Shown here: positions 6,058-13,085 of the stretch, piece after piece | How the letters are laid out: every line of letters begins with the position of its first letter | Position numbering within the stretch: the first letter of the stretch is position 1 | Assembly: GCA_031254155.1 (NCBI GenBank) | Contig: JAIRVA010000313.1 | Location: 1 to 15,929 of the forward strand | Source: Propionibacteriaceae bacterium | GTDB taxonomy: Bacteria; Actinomycetota; Actinomycetes; Propionibacteriales; Propionibacteriaceae | Length of the DNA: 15,929 bases | Direction of reading: 5' to 3' | Notes under the pieces: generated by a model | The model's input: only the letters and a program-made list of their open reading frames with translations | What the model was told of the DNA's origin: nothing | Database searches by the model: none | Program-made: the position numbers and the translations under genes

Positions 6058-8097
6058 ATGGAGTTTGCCAATCTGTACGCCCAGGGGTTTGCGCGGGTCG
6101 CCGCCCGCGTATTGCCGGTTCATCTGGCCGAACCGGACGCCAACGCGCGGGCGATCGTTGACGATGTCACCGCCCTGGCGGCCGACCACGTGGCCCTCGT
6201 CGCGTACCCCGAATTGAGCCTCACCGGCTACTCCTGCGGGGATCTGTTCCTCCAGCAGGCCCTGCTCGACGCGACGGAGACCGCCATCCAAACCCTGGTC
6301 ACCGCCTCGCGCGATCTCGCGCCGGTCATCATCGTCGGCGCGCCCGTCCGGGCGCAGCACCGGCTCTACAACTGCGCCCTCGTCATCCACCGCGGGCGGA
6401 TCCTCGGCGCGGTGCCCAAGACGTACCTCGCCAACTACCGCGAGTTTTACGAGCGGCGCTGGTTTACGCCGGGGGCGGAGACGTACGAGATGGTCACCCT
6501 CGCCGGCCAGTCGGTCACGCTCGCCCCGCTGATCGTCGAGGTCACCGATGTCCCCGGATTCACCATCGCGGTCGAGATCTGCGAAGACATGTGGGTACCG
6601 GTCTCGCCCGCCACCAAGGCCGCCCTCGCCGGGGCGACCGTCCTCGTCAACATCTCGGGCTCGCCCATCACGATCGGCAAGGCCGACGACCGCCGGCTCA
6701 TGGCCCAGTCGGCCTCGCTCCGCTGCCAGGCGGCCTGCCTGTTCACGGCCGCCGGGCCGGGCGAGTCGTCGACGGATCTGGCGTGGGACGGGCAGACGTT
6801 CGTGTTCGAGGCGGGCGAGCGGTTGGGGGAGTCCGACCGGTTCCCGCTGGGGCCCGCCGGTACGGTGGTGGACATCGACCTCCGCCGTCTCGCCGCGGAG
6901 CGGGCGCGGCAGACGAGTTTCGACGACAACCGCCGCCACGAGATCCAGCCCCGGCTGCCCATCGCCCAGGTCGCCACGACGTTCGACCCGCCCGCCGGTG
7001 ACCTCGGCCTTTACCGCGACATTCCCCGCTTCCCGTTTGTCCCGGCCGATCCCGCCCGTCTCAAGCAGGATTGCTACGAGGCGTACTCGATCCAGGTCGC
7101 CGCGCTGGTCCGGCGCATGCAGGCCATCGGGTCGCCGAAGCTCGTCATCGGGGTCTCCGGCGGGCTGGATTCGACCCACGCCCTCATCGTCTGCGCGCGG
7201 GCGATGGATGTGCTCGGCCGCCCGCGCTCCGACATCCTGGCCTTCACGATGCCCGGTTTCGCCACCTCCGACACCACCAAGGGTTCGGCCCTCGCGCTCA
7301 TGGAGGCGGTGGGGGCGACCGCCTCGACCCTGGACATCCGCCCCGCCGCGCGGCAGATGCTGGCCGACCTCGGGCATCCGTACGCGGCGGGTACGCCGAC
7401 GTACGACGTGACGTTTGAGAACGTCCAGGCCGGGCTGCGTACCGACTACCTCTTCCGCATCGCCAACCAGCGCGGCGGGATCGTCGTGGGGACGGGCGAC
7501 CTGTCGGAGCTCGCGCTTGGCTGGTGTACGTACGGCGTCGGCGACCACATGAGCCACTACGGCGTCAACGCCGGCGTGCCGAAGACCCTCATCCAGCACC
7601 TCATCCGCTGGGTTATCGCCGAGGGGCTCTTCGACGCGGCCACGAACGCCGTTCTGGACGTGATTCTTCGGCAAGAAATCTCCCCCGAACTGATACCGAC
7701 GGCAGCGGGACAGCCGATGCAGTCCACGGAAGCAATCATTGGTCCGTACGCCTTGCACGATTTCTCATTGTTCCACCTGTTGAGACGGGGTGAAACGCCT
7801 AGTCGGATCGCATTTTTGGCGTGGCATGCCTGGCGTGACCGGAAAGAGGGCGCCTGGCCCCCCTTGTGGGATGACGAGCGACGGGTACAATATTGCCTGG
7901 CGGATATTCAGGGGTGGTTGGAATTCTTCCTGAGGCGCTTTTTTGTAAATCAGTTTAAGAGATCAACCCTTCCTGACGGCCCCAAGGTCACCCCGGGCGG
8001 CACCCTCAGCCCACGGGGCGACTGGCGGATGCCGACCGATGCCAAGGCCGAGGTCTGGTTGCGCGAGCTTCAAGACAACATACCGGGAGGGGTGTGA
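6058..8097 (+). CDS. nadE: Glutamine-dependent NAD+ synthetase
   Basis: The 679-residue enzyme catalyses the last step of NAD+ synthesis: nicotinate adenine dinucleotide + ATP + glutamine to NAD+, AMP, PPi and glutamate. The N-terminal nitrilase-type glutaminase (about 1-300) shows the triad E52 (YPELSLTGYS), K121 (KTYLANYREFYE) and C175 (VEICEDMW). The C-terminal synthetase (about 330-679) has the PP-loop GVSGGLDS at 365-372 and the NAD-synthase motif GTGDLSELALGW. Length equals that of the M. tuberculosis enzyme, and E52/K121 fall at its published positions. ATG 6058 was chosen to match homologue length; an open extension upstream has no support. The stop overlaps the next start by 1 nt (TGATG). 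Codons from about 7650 to 7975 are less GC-rich than the rest, though the protein stays intact. Confidence 0.97.
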   Translation: MEFANLYAQGFARVAARVLPVHLAEPDANARAIVDDVTALAADHVALVAYPELSLTGYSCGDLFLQQALLDATETAIQTLVTASRDLAPVIIVGAPVRAQHRLYNCALVIHRGRILGAVPKTYLANYREFYERRWFTPGAETYEMVTLAGQSVTLAPLIVEVTDVPGFTIAVEICEDMWVPVSPATKAALAGATVLVNISGSPITIGKADDRRLMAQSASLRCQAACLFTAAGPGESSTDLAWDGQTFVFEAGERLGESDRFPLGPAGTVVDIDLRRLAAERARQTSFDDNRRHEIQPRLPIAQVATTFDPPAGDLGLYRDIPRFPFVPADPARLKQDCYEAYSIQVAALVRRMQAIGSPKLVIGVSGGLDSTHALIVCARAMDVLGRPRSDILAFTMPGFATSDTTKGSALALMEAVGATASTLDIRPAARQMLADLGHPYAAGTPTYDVTFENVQAGLRTDYLFRIANQRGGIVVGTGDLSELALGWCTYGVGDHMSHYGVNAGVPKTLIQHLIRWVIAEGLFDAATNAVLDVILRQEISPELIPTAAGQPMQSTEAIIGPYALHDFSLFHLLRRGETPSRIAFLAWHAWRDRKEGAWPPLWDDERRVQYCLADIQGWLEFFLRRFFVNQFKRSTLPDGPKVTPGGTLSPRGDWRMPTDAKAEVWLRELQDNIPGGV

Positions 8098-10010
8098 TGG
8101 AGGAAGTCGGGTCGACTTTTCAGGTTGATTTGCGGGGCATCGTTGATCTCCTGGCGCGCCACCTGTACTCCGGTCCCAACGTTTACCTGCGCGAGCTGCT
8201 CCAAAACGGGGTGGACGCGATCACGGCCCGTCGTACTTTCGAACCGACCGCTCAAGGGGAGGTGCGGATCCGGGCCTACGGCGCCGGCGGCCTCGAGGTC
8301 ACCGACACCGGGATCGGGCTCACGACCGCCGAGGCGCGCGAGCTGCTGGCGACCGTCGGGCGCTCGTCCAAGCGCGACCTGGAACTCGGCGTGGGCCGCG
8401 AGGAGTACCTCGGCCAGTTCGGCATCGGCCTGCTGTCGGCCTTCATGGTCGCGGACACGATCGAGCTCGTCTCCCGCTCCGCGCGCGAACCTGACGCCCC
8501 GGCGGTCAAGTGGACGGGCCACGACGACGGGCACTACGACCTGAGCGAGTTGCCGCGGTCGGCGGACGATCCGGCGGGTTCGGTGGTACGACTGCTGCCG
8601 CGCCGCGGGATGGAGCACTGGCTGCACATCGACACCGTGGTCAACCTCGCCCGCGAGTTTGGCTCACTGCTGCCGTTCGACATTTCGGTGGAGGTACCAC
8701 TGACGGGCGACGAGCCGTTTGATCCCGATTCCGAGGCCGCCCCGCCAGCCAACGACACGGCGCCGCGGGCGTGGCGACGGATCTCCGACGCGGACATGCC
8801 CTGGGAGACGCCGTACCCGCACGCCATCGCCCGCAAGGAAGGCTTGTCCCGGTTCTGCGAGGCGACAATGGGTTTCACTCCGATGGCGGTCATCGACCTC
8901 ACCGTCCCCGTCACCGGGCTGACCGGTGTCGCCTTCGTCATCCCCGAGGCCGTGCCGCCGGGCTCGGGCGGGTACCACCGGGTGTACCTCAAGCAGATGC
9001 TCCTCGGCAACCGCGTCGCCGGCCTGGTTCCCGACTGGGCCTTCTTCGTCCGCTGCGCGATCAACGCGACCGGGCTCAGCCCGACAGCGTCGCGTGAGCA
9101 GTTGTACAATGACGACGCGCTGCTCGCGACCCAGGAGGCGCTGGCGGAGGAGGTCCGGCAGTGGGTCATCGACACGCTGACCGCCGAGTCACAGCTCGCG
9201 AAGGAGTTCGTCCACATCCACCACCTGGCGTTGCGGTCGTTGTCGCTGACCGATGACGTCGTCCTCGACCTGGCCGCGGAGGTCCTGCCGTACGAAACGA
9301 CCGACGCGATCCACACGTTGCGCGAGGTCATGGACAAGCAAGGTGAGATTGTCTACACGGAGAGCCTGGAGGAGTACCGCCGGGTCGGGGCCGTCGCGCG
9401 CGCCCACGGCATGCTGATTGTCAACGCGGGGTACGTCTACGACGCCGACCTCATGACCAAGCTCGCGACCAGGCCGCAGTGGAAAGTCCGGGCCCTCACG
9501 GGGAACGACATCTCCCAGGCCCTGACCGAGGTGGAACCCGTCCGCGAGCTGGAGATCATCGAGCAGGTCGCGGCGGCCTCCGAGATCCTCCAGCCGCTCG
9601 ACATCACCCCGCTCGTCCGCTGCTTCGAGCCGGAGGCGCTGCCCGCGATGATCCTCGACGATCCGGGGGCTGACAACGGTGCCAACGCCCGGCGCCTCTC
9701 GGAGGAGCTGATCGACGAGGATGACGTGTGGCGGGATGTCCTGGAGGAGTTTGCCACCGCCCCGAACGAACGCTCCCGCCAGATCATCTTCAACGACACC
9801 AACCCGACGGTCCGCCGGCTGCTCGCCCTCGACCCGGAGACGGCCTTCTTCCGGGCCGGGTTGCAGTCGTTGTACGTGTCGGCGATGCTGTTGTCCGGCG
9901 AGCCGCTGCGCTCCCGCGAGGCCGAGATGATGAACGACTCCCTGGAAACCTTCCTGAAATGGGGTCTCGATCCGAGGTTGGAGGGTGGTGATGGGCCGGC
10001 CGATTCCTGA
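8097..10010 (+). CDS. Hsp90-family ATPase (HtpG-like chaperone)
   Basis: A 637-residue cytosolic chaperone ATPase. The GHKL/Bergerat ATP site is intact: RELLQNGVDA with E33 and N37 (N box), DTGIG 70-74 (G1), GQFGIGLLSAF from 106 (G2) and GSVV near 161 (G3). The Hsp90 middle domain follows, with SREQL containing R333, the position of the ATP-contacting arginine. Length is close to E. coli HtpG (624), but the C-terminal third is divergent and ends GGDGPADS, without the eukaryotic MEEVD that binds TPR proteins. ATG 8097 overlaps the nadE stop and follows GGGAGG. It belongs to a divergent actinobacterial branch rather than standard HtpG. The following TPR-like gene overlaps it by 20 nt, which suggests a dedicated partner. 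Confidence 0.92.
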   Translation: MEEVGSTFQVDLRGIVDLLARHLYSGPNVYLRELLQNGVDAITARRTFEPTAQGEVRIRAYGAGGLEVTDTGIGLTTAEARELLATVGRSSKRDLELGVGREEYLGQFGIGLLSAFMVADTIELVSRSAREPDAPAVKWTGHDDGHYDLSELPRSADDPAGSVVRLLPRRGMEHWLHIDTVVNLAREFGSLLPFDISVEVPLTGDEPFDPDSEAAPPANDTAPRAWRRISDADMPWETPYPHAIARKEGLSRFCEATMGFTPMAVIDLTVPVTGLTGVAFVIPEAVPPGSGGYHRVYLKQMLLGNRVAGLVPDWAFFVRCAINATGLSPTASREQLYNDDALLATQEALAEEVRQWVIDTLTAESQLAKEFVHIHHLALRSLSLTDDVVLDLAAEVLPYETTDAIHTLREVMDKQGEIVYTESLEEYRRVGAVARAHGMLIVNAGYVYDADLMTKLATRPQWKVRALTGNDISQALTEVEPVRELEIIEQVAAASEILQPLDITPLVRCFEPEALPAMILDDPGADNGANARRLSEELIDEDDVWRDVLEEFATAPNERSRQIIFNDTNPTVRRLLALDPETAFFRAGLQSLYVSAMLLSGEPLRSREAEMMNDSLETFLKWGLDPRLEGGDGPADS

Positions 10011-11919
10011 GGCGACGATCGCGATTGGGCGCGTCCGGGCCATGCCCTTCGGACGCTCCCGCGCCGAGGCCGCCGCGCGCCAGGTCCGGCTTATTGAAGC
10101 GGAGGGCCCCGACGAGGTCCTCGCGTACGCCCTGGAATCCCTGGTCGAAGCCCAGACCTGGAACGGCGCGGGCGAGCAGGCCCTCGTACCTTTCATCAAG
10201 CTGCTGCACTGGTGGGACCAGCATCCGGAGCACTTCGACCCGGGCGACCGCAATATCTTGTTCTGGGAGTTCGGCTGGGTGATCGCCGATCTCGCCCGGA
10301 ACCCGCGGATCCCGGCCGGGCAAGTCGAGCGGGCGCTGGACGACATGGAGCGCCGCTTCGCGGTCGCCAGCCGGGGCATGGAACGCGTGTGGTGCTGCCG
10401 GCTGGAGTGGGCGCTGCTCCAGGGGGCGCCAGATGTTGACAAAGTCTTTACGACCTGGCTCGCGCTGCCCCTCGACGACGAGGACTCGTGCCCGGCCTGC
10501 CACCGCGAGCATCACGCCGACTACCTGGTCGAGACCGGCGACATCCCGGGCGCGATCGCCGTACTCGAGCAGGCGATCGACGCCGAACTCACCTGTTCGC
10601 GCGAGCCCGCGTCGATGCTCGCGCTGCTCGCCTGGTGCTACGTGGCCGAAGGTCGCCTGGAGGAGGCCGAAGCCACCCTGCCCAAGGCGCTGGCCGAGTT
10701 GAAGCTCGCGACCGCGCTCAGCGTACAGGTGGCGTACGGGCGGTTGTTCGAGGCGCTGGGGCGCGGCGGCGATCTCGAACGCGCCCGCGGGCTCATCGAC
10801 CGCTTCGAGGAGGGCCTGGCGATCATCACCCCGTACGCCCGCCTGGAGACGCTGCGCTACATTCTGGCGGGGGCGTCGGGGCTTGTGGAATGGGGGTACG
10901 GGGAGGCGAGCCTCGGCTCGACCACGGTGGCGGGGCTGATCGGGGAGTTGACGGCGCAGGCCGGGGAGTTGACGGCTCTCTTCGACCGCCGGCACGGTAC
11001 GACGGTTCAGGCGGGACGGCTTGAGCGGGCGCTGGCGGCGTCACCCACGGCGCGCCGGCTCATCCTGCCGGCGCCCGTGGCCCCGGACCAACCCCTCGTG
11101 GCGGCGCCCGGGTCCGACCGGCCCCGCGAGAGCTGGCCGGTGCTCGGTGGCGATGCCGAGGCGGCGTACCGGGCCGGGGATCACGTACTGGCGGCGACAC
11201 TGTACCGCGAGGCGGCGGGCGCGGCCCAGGATGGCGGACGGCTCGCGGAGGCCGGCTGGTTCTGGGCGGAGGCGGCGCGCAACGCGCAGGAGGTCGGGCA
11301 GTATCCGGCCGCGGCCCACGACTACATCGAGGCCCACGCCCGGCTGCGGGCGGCGGGGACATCCCTGGAGGATGTCGCGCCGTTGTTTGTTGCGTGGGCA
11401 CCGGGGGTCCAGGAGGCGGACTACCGGACCTTCCTCCGCCTCGCCCTGCAGGACTACCCCACGCCCGCGAAGCCGAGCTGTCCGGAACAGATGGAGGACA
11501 TCCTGCCCGGAGTTCTGCAACCCAGCATGGTGAATTCCCCGCTGATCAGGCGGTACATCCTGGCGCGGGCCGAGATGCGGGACGCCGCTGCGCGCGTGAT
11601 GGCGACCTGGGGCGACCACGCCGACTTCGTCAGCGCGCTCGCGATGGCCGAGGAATCCGCCACCCGGTTCTCGACCCTCGGCCGGATCGACGCCGCCGCC
11701 CACGCCTGGTGGCTCGCCGGGAAAGTCGCCGCCCGGCTGCAGGATGTGAGCGTCGACGCCAACTTCACGATGGCCCTGCAGAGCTTCCGGTCGACGGGTC
11801 GGCGCAACCGGGGGTACGGCCGCCGGGCGGCTGGCGACTACGCCACGTACCTGGCTGCCGCCGGGCGGGACAAGCAAGCCGCCGAGGTACGAGCCACCTG
11901 GGCCGGACGGGAGGACTGA
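9991..11919 (+). CDS. Large TPR-like helical-repeat protein, partner of the Hsp90-like ATPase
   Basis: A 642-residue soluble, Ala/Glu/Arg-rich, almost entirely helical protein with degenerate tetratricopeptide-type repeats. Clear ones are near 176-198 (DYLVETGDIPGAIAVLEQAI), 207-230 (LALLAWCYVAEGRLEEAEATL) and 390-415 (AAYRAGDHVLAATLYREAA). Others occur in the second half. A CPACHREH motif (C167, C170, H171, H174) between helices could bind zinc. Such scaffolds bind peptides or partner proteins. The start ATG 9991 has GGAGGG just upstream and lies inside the 3' end of the Hsp90 gene; GTG 9985/9988 are alternatives. It ends overlapping the YbjN gene (TGATG). A co-chaperone or client adaptor role is inferred from context only. 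Confidence 0.85.
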   Translation: MGRPIPEATIAIGRVRAMPFGRSRAEAAARQVRLIEAEGPDEVLAYALESLVEAQTWNGAGEQALVPFIKLLHWWDQHPEHFDPGDRNILFWEFGWVIADLARNPRIPAGQVERALDDMERRFAVASRGMERVWCCRLEWALLQGAPDVDKVFTTWLALPLDDEDSCPACHREHHADYLVETGDIPGAIAVLEQAIDAELTCSREPASMLALLAWCYVAEGRLEEAEATLPKALAELKLATALSVQVAYGRLFEALGRGGDLERARGLIDRFEEGLAIITPYARLETLRYILAGASGLVEWGYGEASLGSTTVAGLIGELTAQAGELTALFDRRHGTTVQAGRLERALAASPTARRLILPAPVAPDQPLVAAPGSDRPRESWPVLGGDAEAAYRAGDHVLAATLYREAAGAAQDGGRLAEAGWFWAEAARNAQEVGQYPAAAHDYIEAHARLRAAGTSLEDVAPLFVAWAPGVQEADYRTFLRLALQDYPTPAKPSCPEQMEDILPGVLQPSMVNSPLIRRYILARAEMRDAAARVMATWGDHADFVSALAMAEESATRFSTLGRIDAAAHAWWLAGKVAARLQDVSVDANFTMALQSFRSTGRRNRGYGRRAAGDYATYLAAAGRDKQAAEVRATWAGRED

Positions 11920-12377
11920 TGGGTTATTTCACCAAGCCAGGAGGTGGGGCGAGCGAGTTGGCCCCCCTCACCACCAGTCGGGTTGCCGCCTGCCTGGACT
12001 CCCACAACTGGCATTACGACGTCGCCGAGGACGGCGATGTCGGCGGTTGGTGGGACGGGTACTGGTTCGTCTTCTCCTTCAAAGGCAAGAGTAATGAGAT
12101 CTTTTTCACTCACGCCGCCTGGAGCCGCGGGGTACCAGCCGCCGAGTTCACCCAGGTCGTGTTGTACGCCAACGAGTGGAACGCCGAGCACCTGTGGCCC
12201 ATGCTCAGCGTCCGCGAACGTGACGGCGTCATCGCCGTCCTGGCCGATTTTTCGGTGGACTACTCGTATGGGTTGACCGATGAGCAACTGGATCTTCATG
12301 TCCGATGCTCCATCGATACCATGGTGTCCGCTTTAGGCTGGCTGGACACCAAGTACCCGGCGTACGTGTCCAACTGA
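11919..12377 (+). CDS. YbjN-domain protein
   Basis: A 152-residue protein with a YbjN domain (about 19-150). Features: LTTSRVAACLDSHNWHY, a Gly/Trp-rich turn GGWWDGYWFVFSF, a helix with NEWNAEHLWPML, a strand VIAVLADFSVDYSYGLTDEQL, and a final helix with LGWLDTKYP. YbjN domains have a fold like type III secretion chaperones and are annotated as sensory or regulatory proteins; their mechanism is unresolved. ATG 11919 overlaps the TGA of the TPR gene by 1 nt and follows GGGAGGA, so expression is coupled. It is the last gene of the operon. A chaperone-like fold next to Hsp90 and TPR genes supports a shared protein-folding role, which is inference. Confidence 0.82.
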   Translation: MGYFTKPGGGASELAPLTTSRVAACLDSHNWHYDVAEDGDVGGWWDGYWFVFSFKGKSNEIFFTHAAWSRGVPAAEFTQVVLYANEWNAEHLWPMLSVRERDGVIAVLADFSVDYSYGLTDEQLDLHVRCSIDTMVSALGWLDTKYPAYVSN

Positions 12378-12393
12378 TGCTAGCGCGGTAACT

Positions 12394-12446
12394 CATCTTG
12401 GTGGTTGGTGTCCTTGTGTCGGCAGTCATCTTCATTGTGGTTGGTG
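12394..12446 (+). repeat. Short imperfect direct repeat after the YbjN gene
   Basis: CATCTT followed by GTGGTTGGTG occurs twice (from 12394 and from 12428; the GTGGTTGGTG units are 12401-12410 and 12437-12446). Role unknown. Confidence 0.5.
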
Positions 12447-12455
12447 CCCCTGCCT

Positions 12456-12540
12456 CGGAGGGCACCCACCCCACCTGTCCTCAGATTTGGGGGACCGAAG
12501 GTCCCCGAAATCTTCCGGCGGTGGGGTACCCCCCCCTCCG
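12456..12540. repeat. Left nested hairpin of the element
   Basis: Four helices nest in order: CGGAGGG/CCCTCCG (12456-12462/12534-12540), CCCCACC/GGTGGGG (12469-12475/12520-12526), AGATTT/AAATCT (12483-12488/12508-12513) and GGGGACC/GGTCCCC (12490-12496/12500-12506) with a GAA loop. It starts about 80 nt after the YbjN stop and may also terminate the nadE operon. Confidence 0.75.
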
Positions 12541-12579
12541 GGCGCGGGGACAGTCGTCCGTGGGAGTCGTCAACAGTCG

Positions 12580-12737
12580 GCCCCCTTCTTTTTGGGGGCT
12601 GACGGGCGCTGGTCCTCAGTTGTCGGTCAGTCCCGTATGAGCCCTTATCACCAGCCACGTTTTTGGTGATAGGCGCTCATACGCGGCCAACCCGGCAGGT
12701 GGTGGCCAGCGCCCGTCAGCCCCTATAGAAGGGGGGC
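12580..12737. ncRNA. Candidate structured RNA: long closing stem, central bubble, terminal stem
   Basis: A perfect 18-bp helix joins GGGGCTGACGGGCGCTGG (12595-12612) to its complement at 12706-12723. After a small internal loop it is extended by GCCCCCTTCT/AGAAGGGGGGC (12580-12589/12727-12737). Inside is a bubble of 22 and 23 nt. Then comes an 18-position terminal stem, GTATGAGC...TATCACC (12635-12652) with GGTGATA...GCTCATAC (12665-12682), with one mismatch and one G-U pair, and a 12-nt loop. The order closing stem, open bubble, terminal stem at 158 nt recalls 6S RNA, but no sequence match to 6S is claimed. Strand is undetermined and a purely DNA-level palindrome is possible. Confidence 0.45.
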
Positions 12738-12750
12738 AGAGGAAACTTGA

Positions 12751-12827
12751 CCTGCACGTACGTGGTAATCCCGGGACGCAGCAAAGTGGTGACCCGGGCA
12801 GGAACTGGACTCCGGGAGGAAACCCGG
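12751..12827. repeat. Further stem-loops in the element core
   Basis: CACGTACGTG (12755-12764) is a perfect palindrome. Two CCCGGG copies (12770-12775 and 12793-12798) can pair, bracketed by CCTGC/GCAGG (12751-12755/12798-12802). CCGGG/CCCGG (12812-12816/12823-12827) closes an AGGAAA loop. Confidence 0.55.
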
Positions 12828-12834
12828 CCGCGCC

Positions 12835-12925
12835 CGTCGGAGGGGCCCCCATCCCCGCAGGTTTGTCGGGGGACCTCCGGTCCCCGATAACGAAAATCCG
12901 AGGACGCTTGGGGAGGCCGCCGACG
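12835..12925. repeat. Right nested hairpin of the element
   Basis: CGTCGG (12835-12840) pairs with CCGACG (12920-12925). Inside, GGGGACC (12869-12875) pairs with GGTCCCC (12879-12885) across a TCC loop. The sequence is related, in inverted orientation, to the left nested hairpin. Confidence 0.7.
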
Positions 12926-12963
12926 AGGCAGGCCGAGTCAGCAAACAAGGGAGCAGAACGCCG

Positions 12964-13023
12964 ATGATCAAAGACCCCGCCAACGACGACATATCCGTAC
13001 AACAATCTCCCCGAAGACAATGA
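12964..13023 (+). CDS. Possible 19-residue leader ORF upstream of the ABC transporter
   Basis: ATG 12964 opens a 19-codon frame (MIKDPANDDISVQQSPRRQ) ending at TGA 13021-13023. AGGGAG lies 10 nt upstream, at the long end of useful spacing. It falls just after the structured element. Real translation is uncertain. Interesting mainly because a second mini-ORF follows. Confidence 0.25.
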   Translation: MIKDPANDDISVQQSPRRQ

Positions 13024-13025
13024 TC

Positions 13026-13085
13026 ATGATACCGATTGAGGATGACGAACCACGACGAATGGTCCACAATGGAACCTATGGCTAA
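13026..13085 (+). CDS. Possible 19-residue ORF overlapping the ABC ATPase start
   Basis: ATG 13026 starts MIPIEDDEPRRMVHNGTYG and stops at TAA 13083-13085, overlapping the ATPase start codon (13078) by 8 nt. There is no clear ribosome site of its own. If transcription starts near 13077, as the promoter below suggests, it would not be made from that mRNA. Confidence 0.2.
   Translation: MIPIEDDEPRRMVHNGTYG
13042..13070 (+). promoter_or_regulatory. Candidate leaderless promoter of the ABC transporter
   Basis: ATGACG (13042-13047; 4/6 match to TTGACA) and CACAAT (13065-13070; 4/6 match to TATAAT) are 17 nt apart. CACAAT ends 7 nt before ATG 13078, which has no Shine-Dalgarno sequence. A leaderless transcript starting at or near the start codon fits both facts. 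Confidence 0.5.

Larger units (their letters stand above)
12449..12932. repeat. Inverted-repeat-bounded structured element (mobile element or RNA)
   Basis: The left end (12449-12550) in reverse complement resembles the right end (about 12825-12932). Shared blocks in order from the outside are the perfect 9-mer CCTGCCTCG/CGAGGCAGG (12449-12457/12924-12932), GTCCTC-x-GATTT, GGGGACC-loop-GGTCCCC, then CTCCG and GGGCGCGG. The 480-nt interval holds no supportable gene. Inverted ends with a non-coding core resemble a MITE-like element or a pair of inverted REP-type palindromes. The ends could alternatively pair as the outer helix of a large RNA. No target duplication is apparent. Confidence 0.65.

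Noticed and set aside
5920..7758. 612-codon minus-strand open frame opposite nadE
   Set aside because: An antisense shadow of high-GC coding sequence, rich in Arg/Gly/Asp with no family motifs; nadE itself is unambiguous.
12594..12760. tmRNA or RNase P RNA
   Set aside because: GGGGCTGA at 12595 and GAGGAAA at 12739 superficially recall them, but the rest of the conserved cores (tRNA-like end, tag frame, RNase P signature regions) is absent.
12380..13067. Minus-strand and plus-strand ORFs with similar GDRRSP strings
   Set aside because: The similarity arises because the two DNA ends are inverted repeats; no ribosome sites or protein-like composition.
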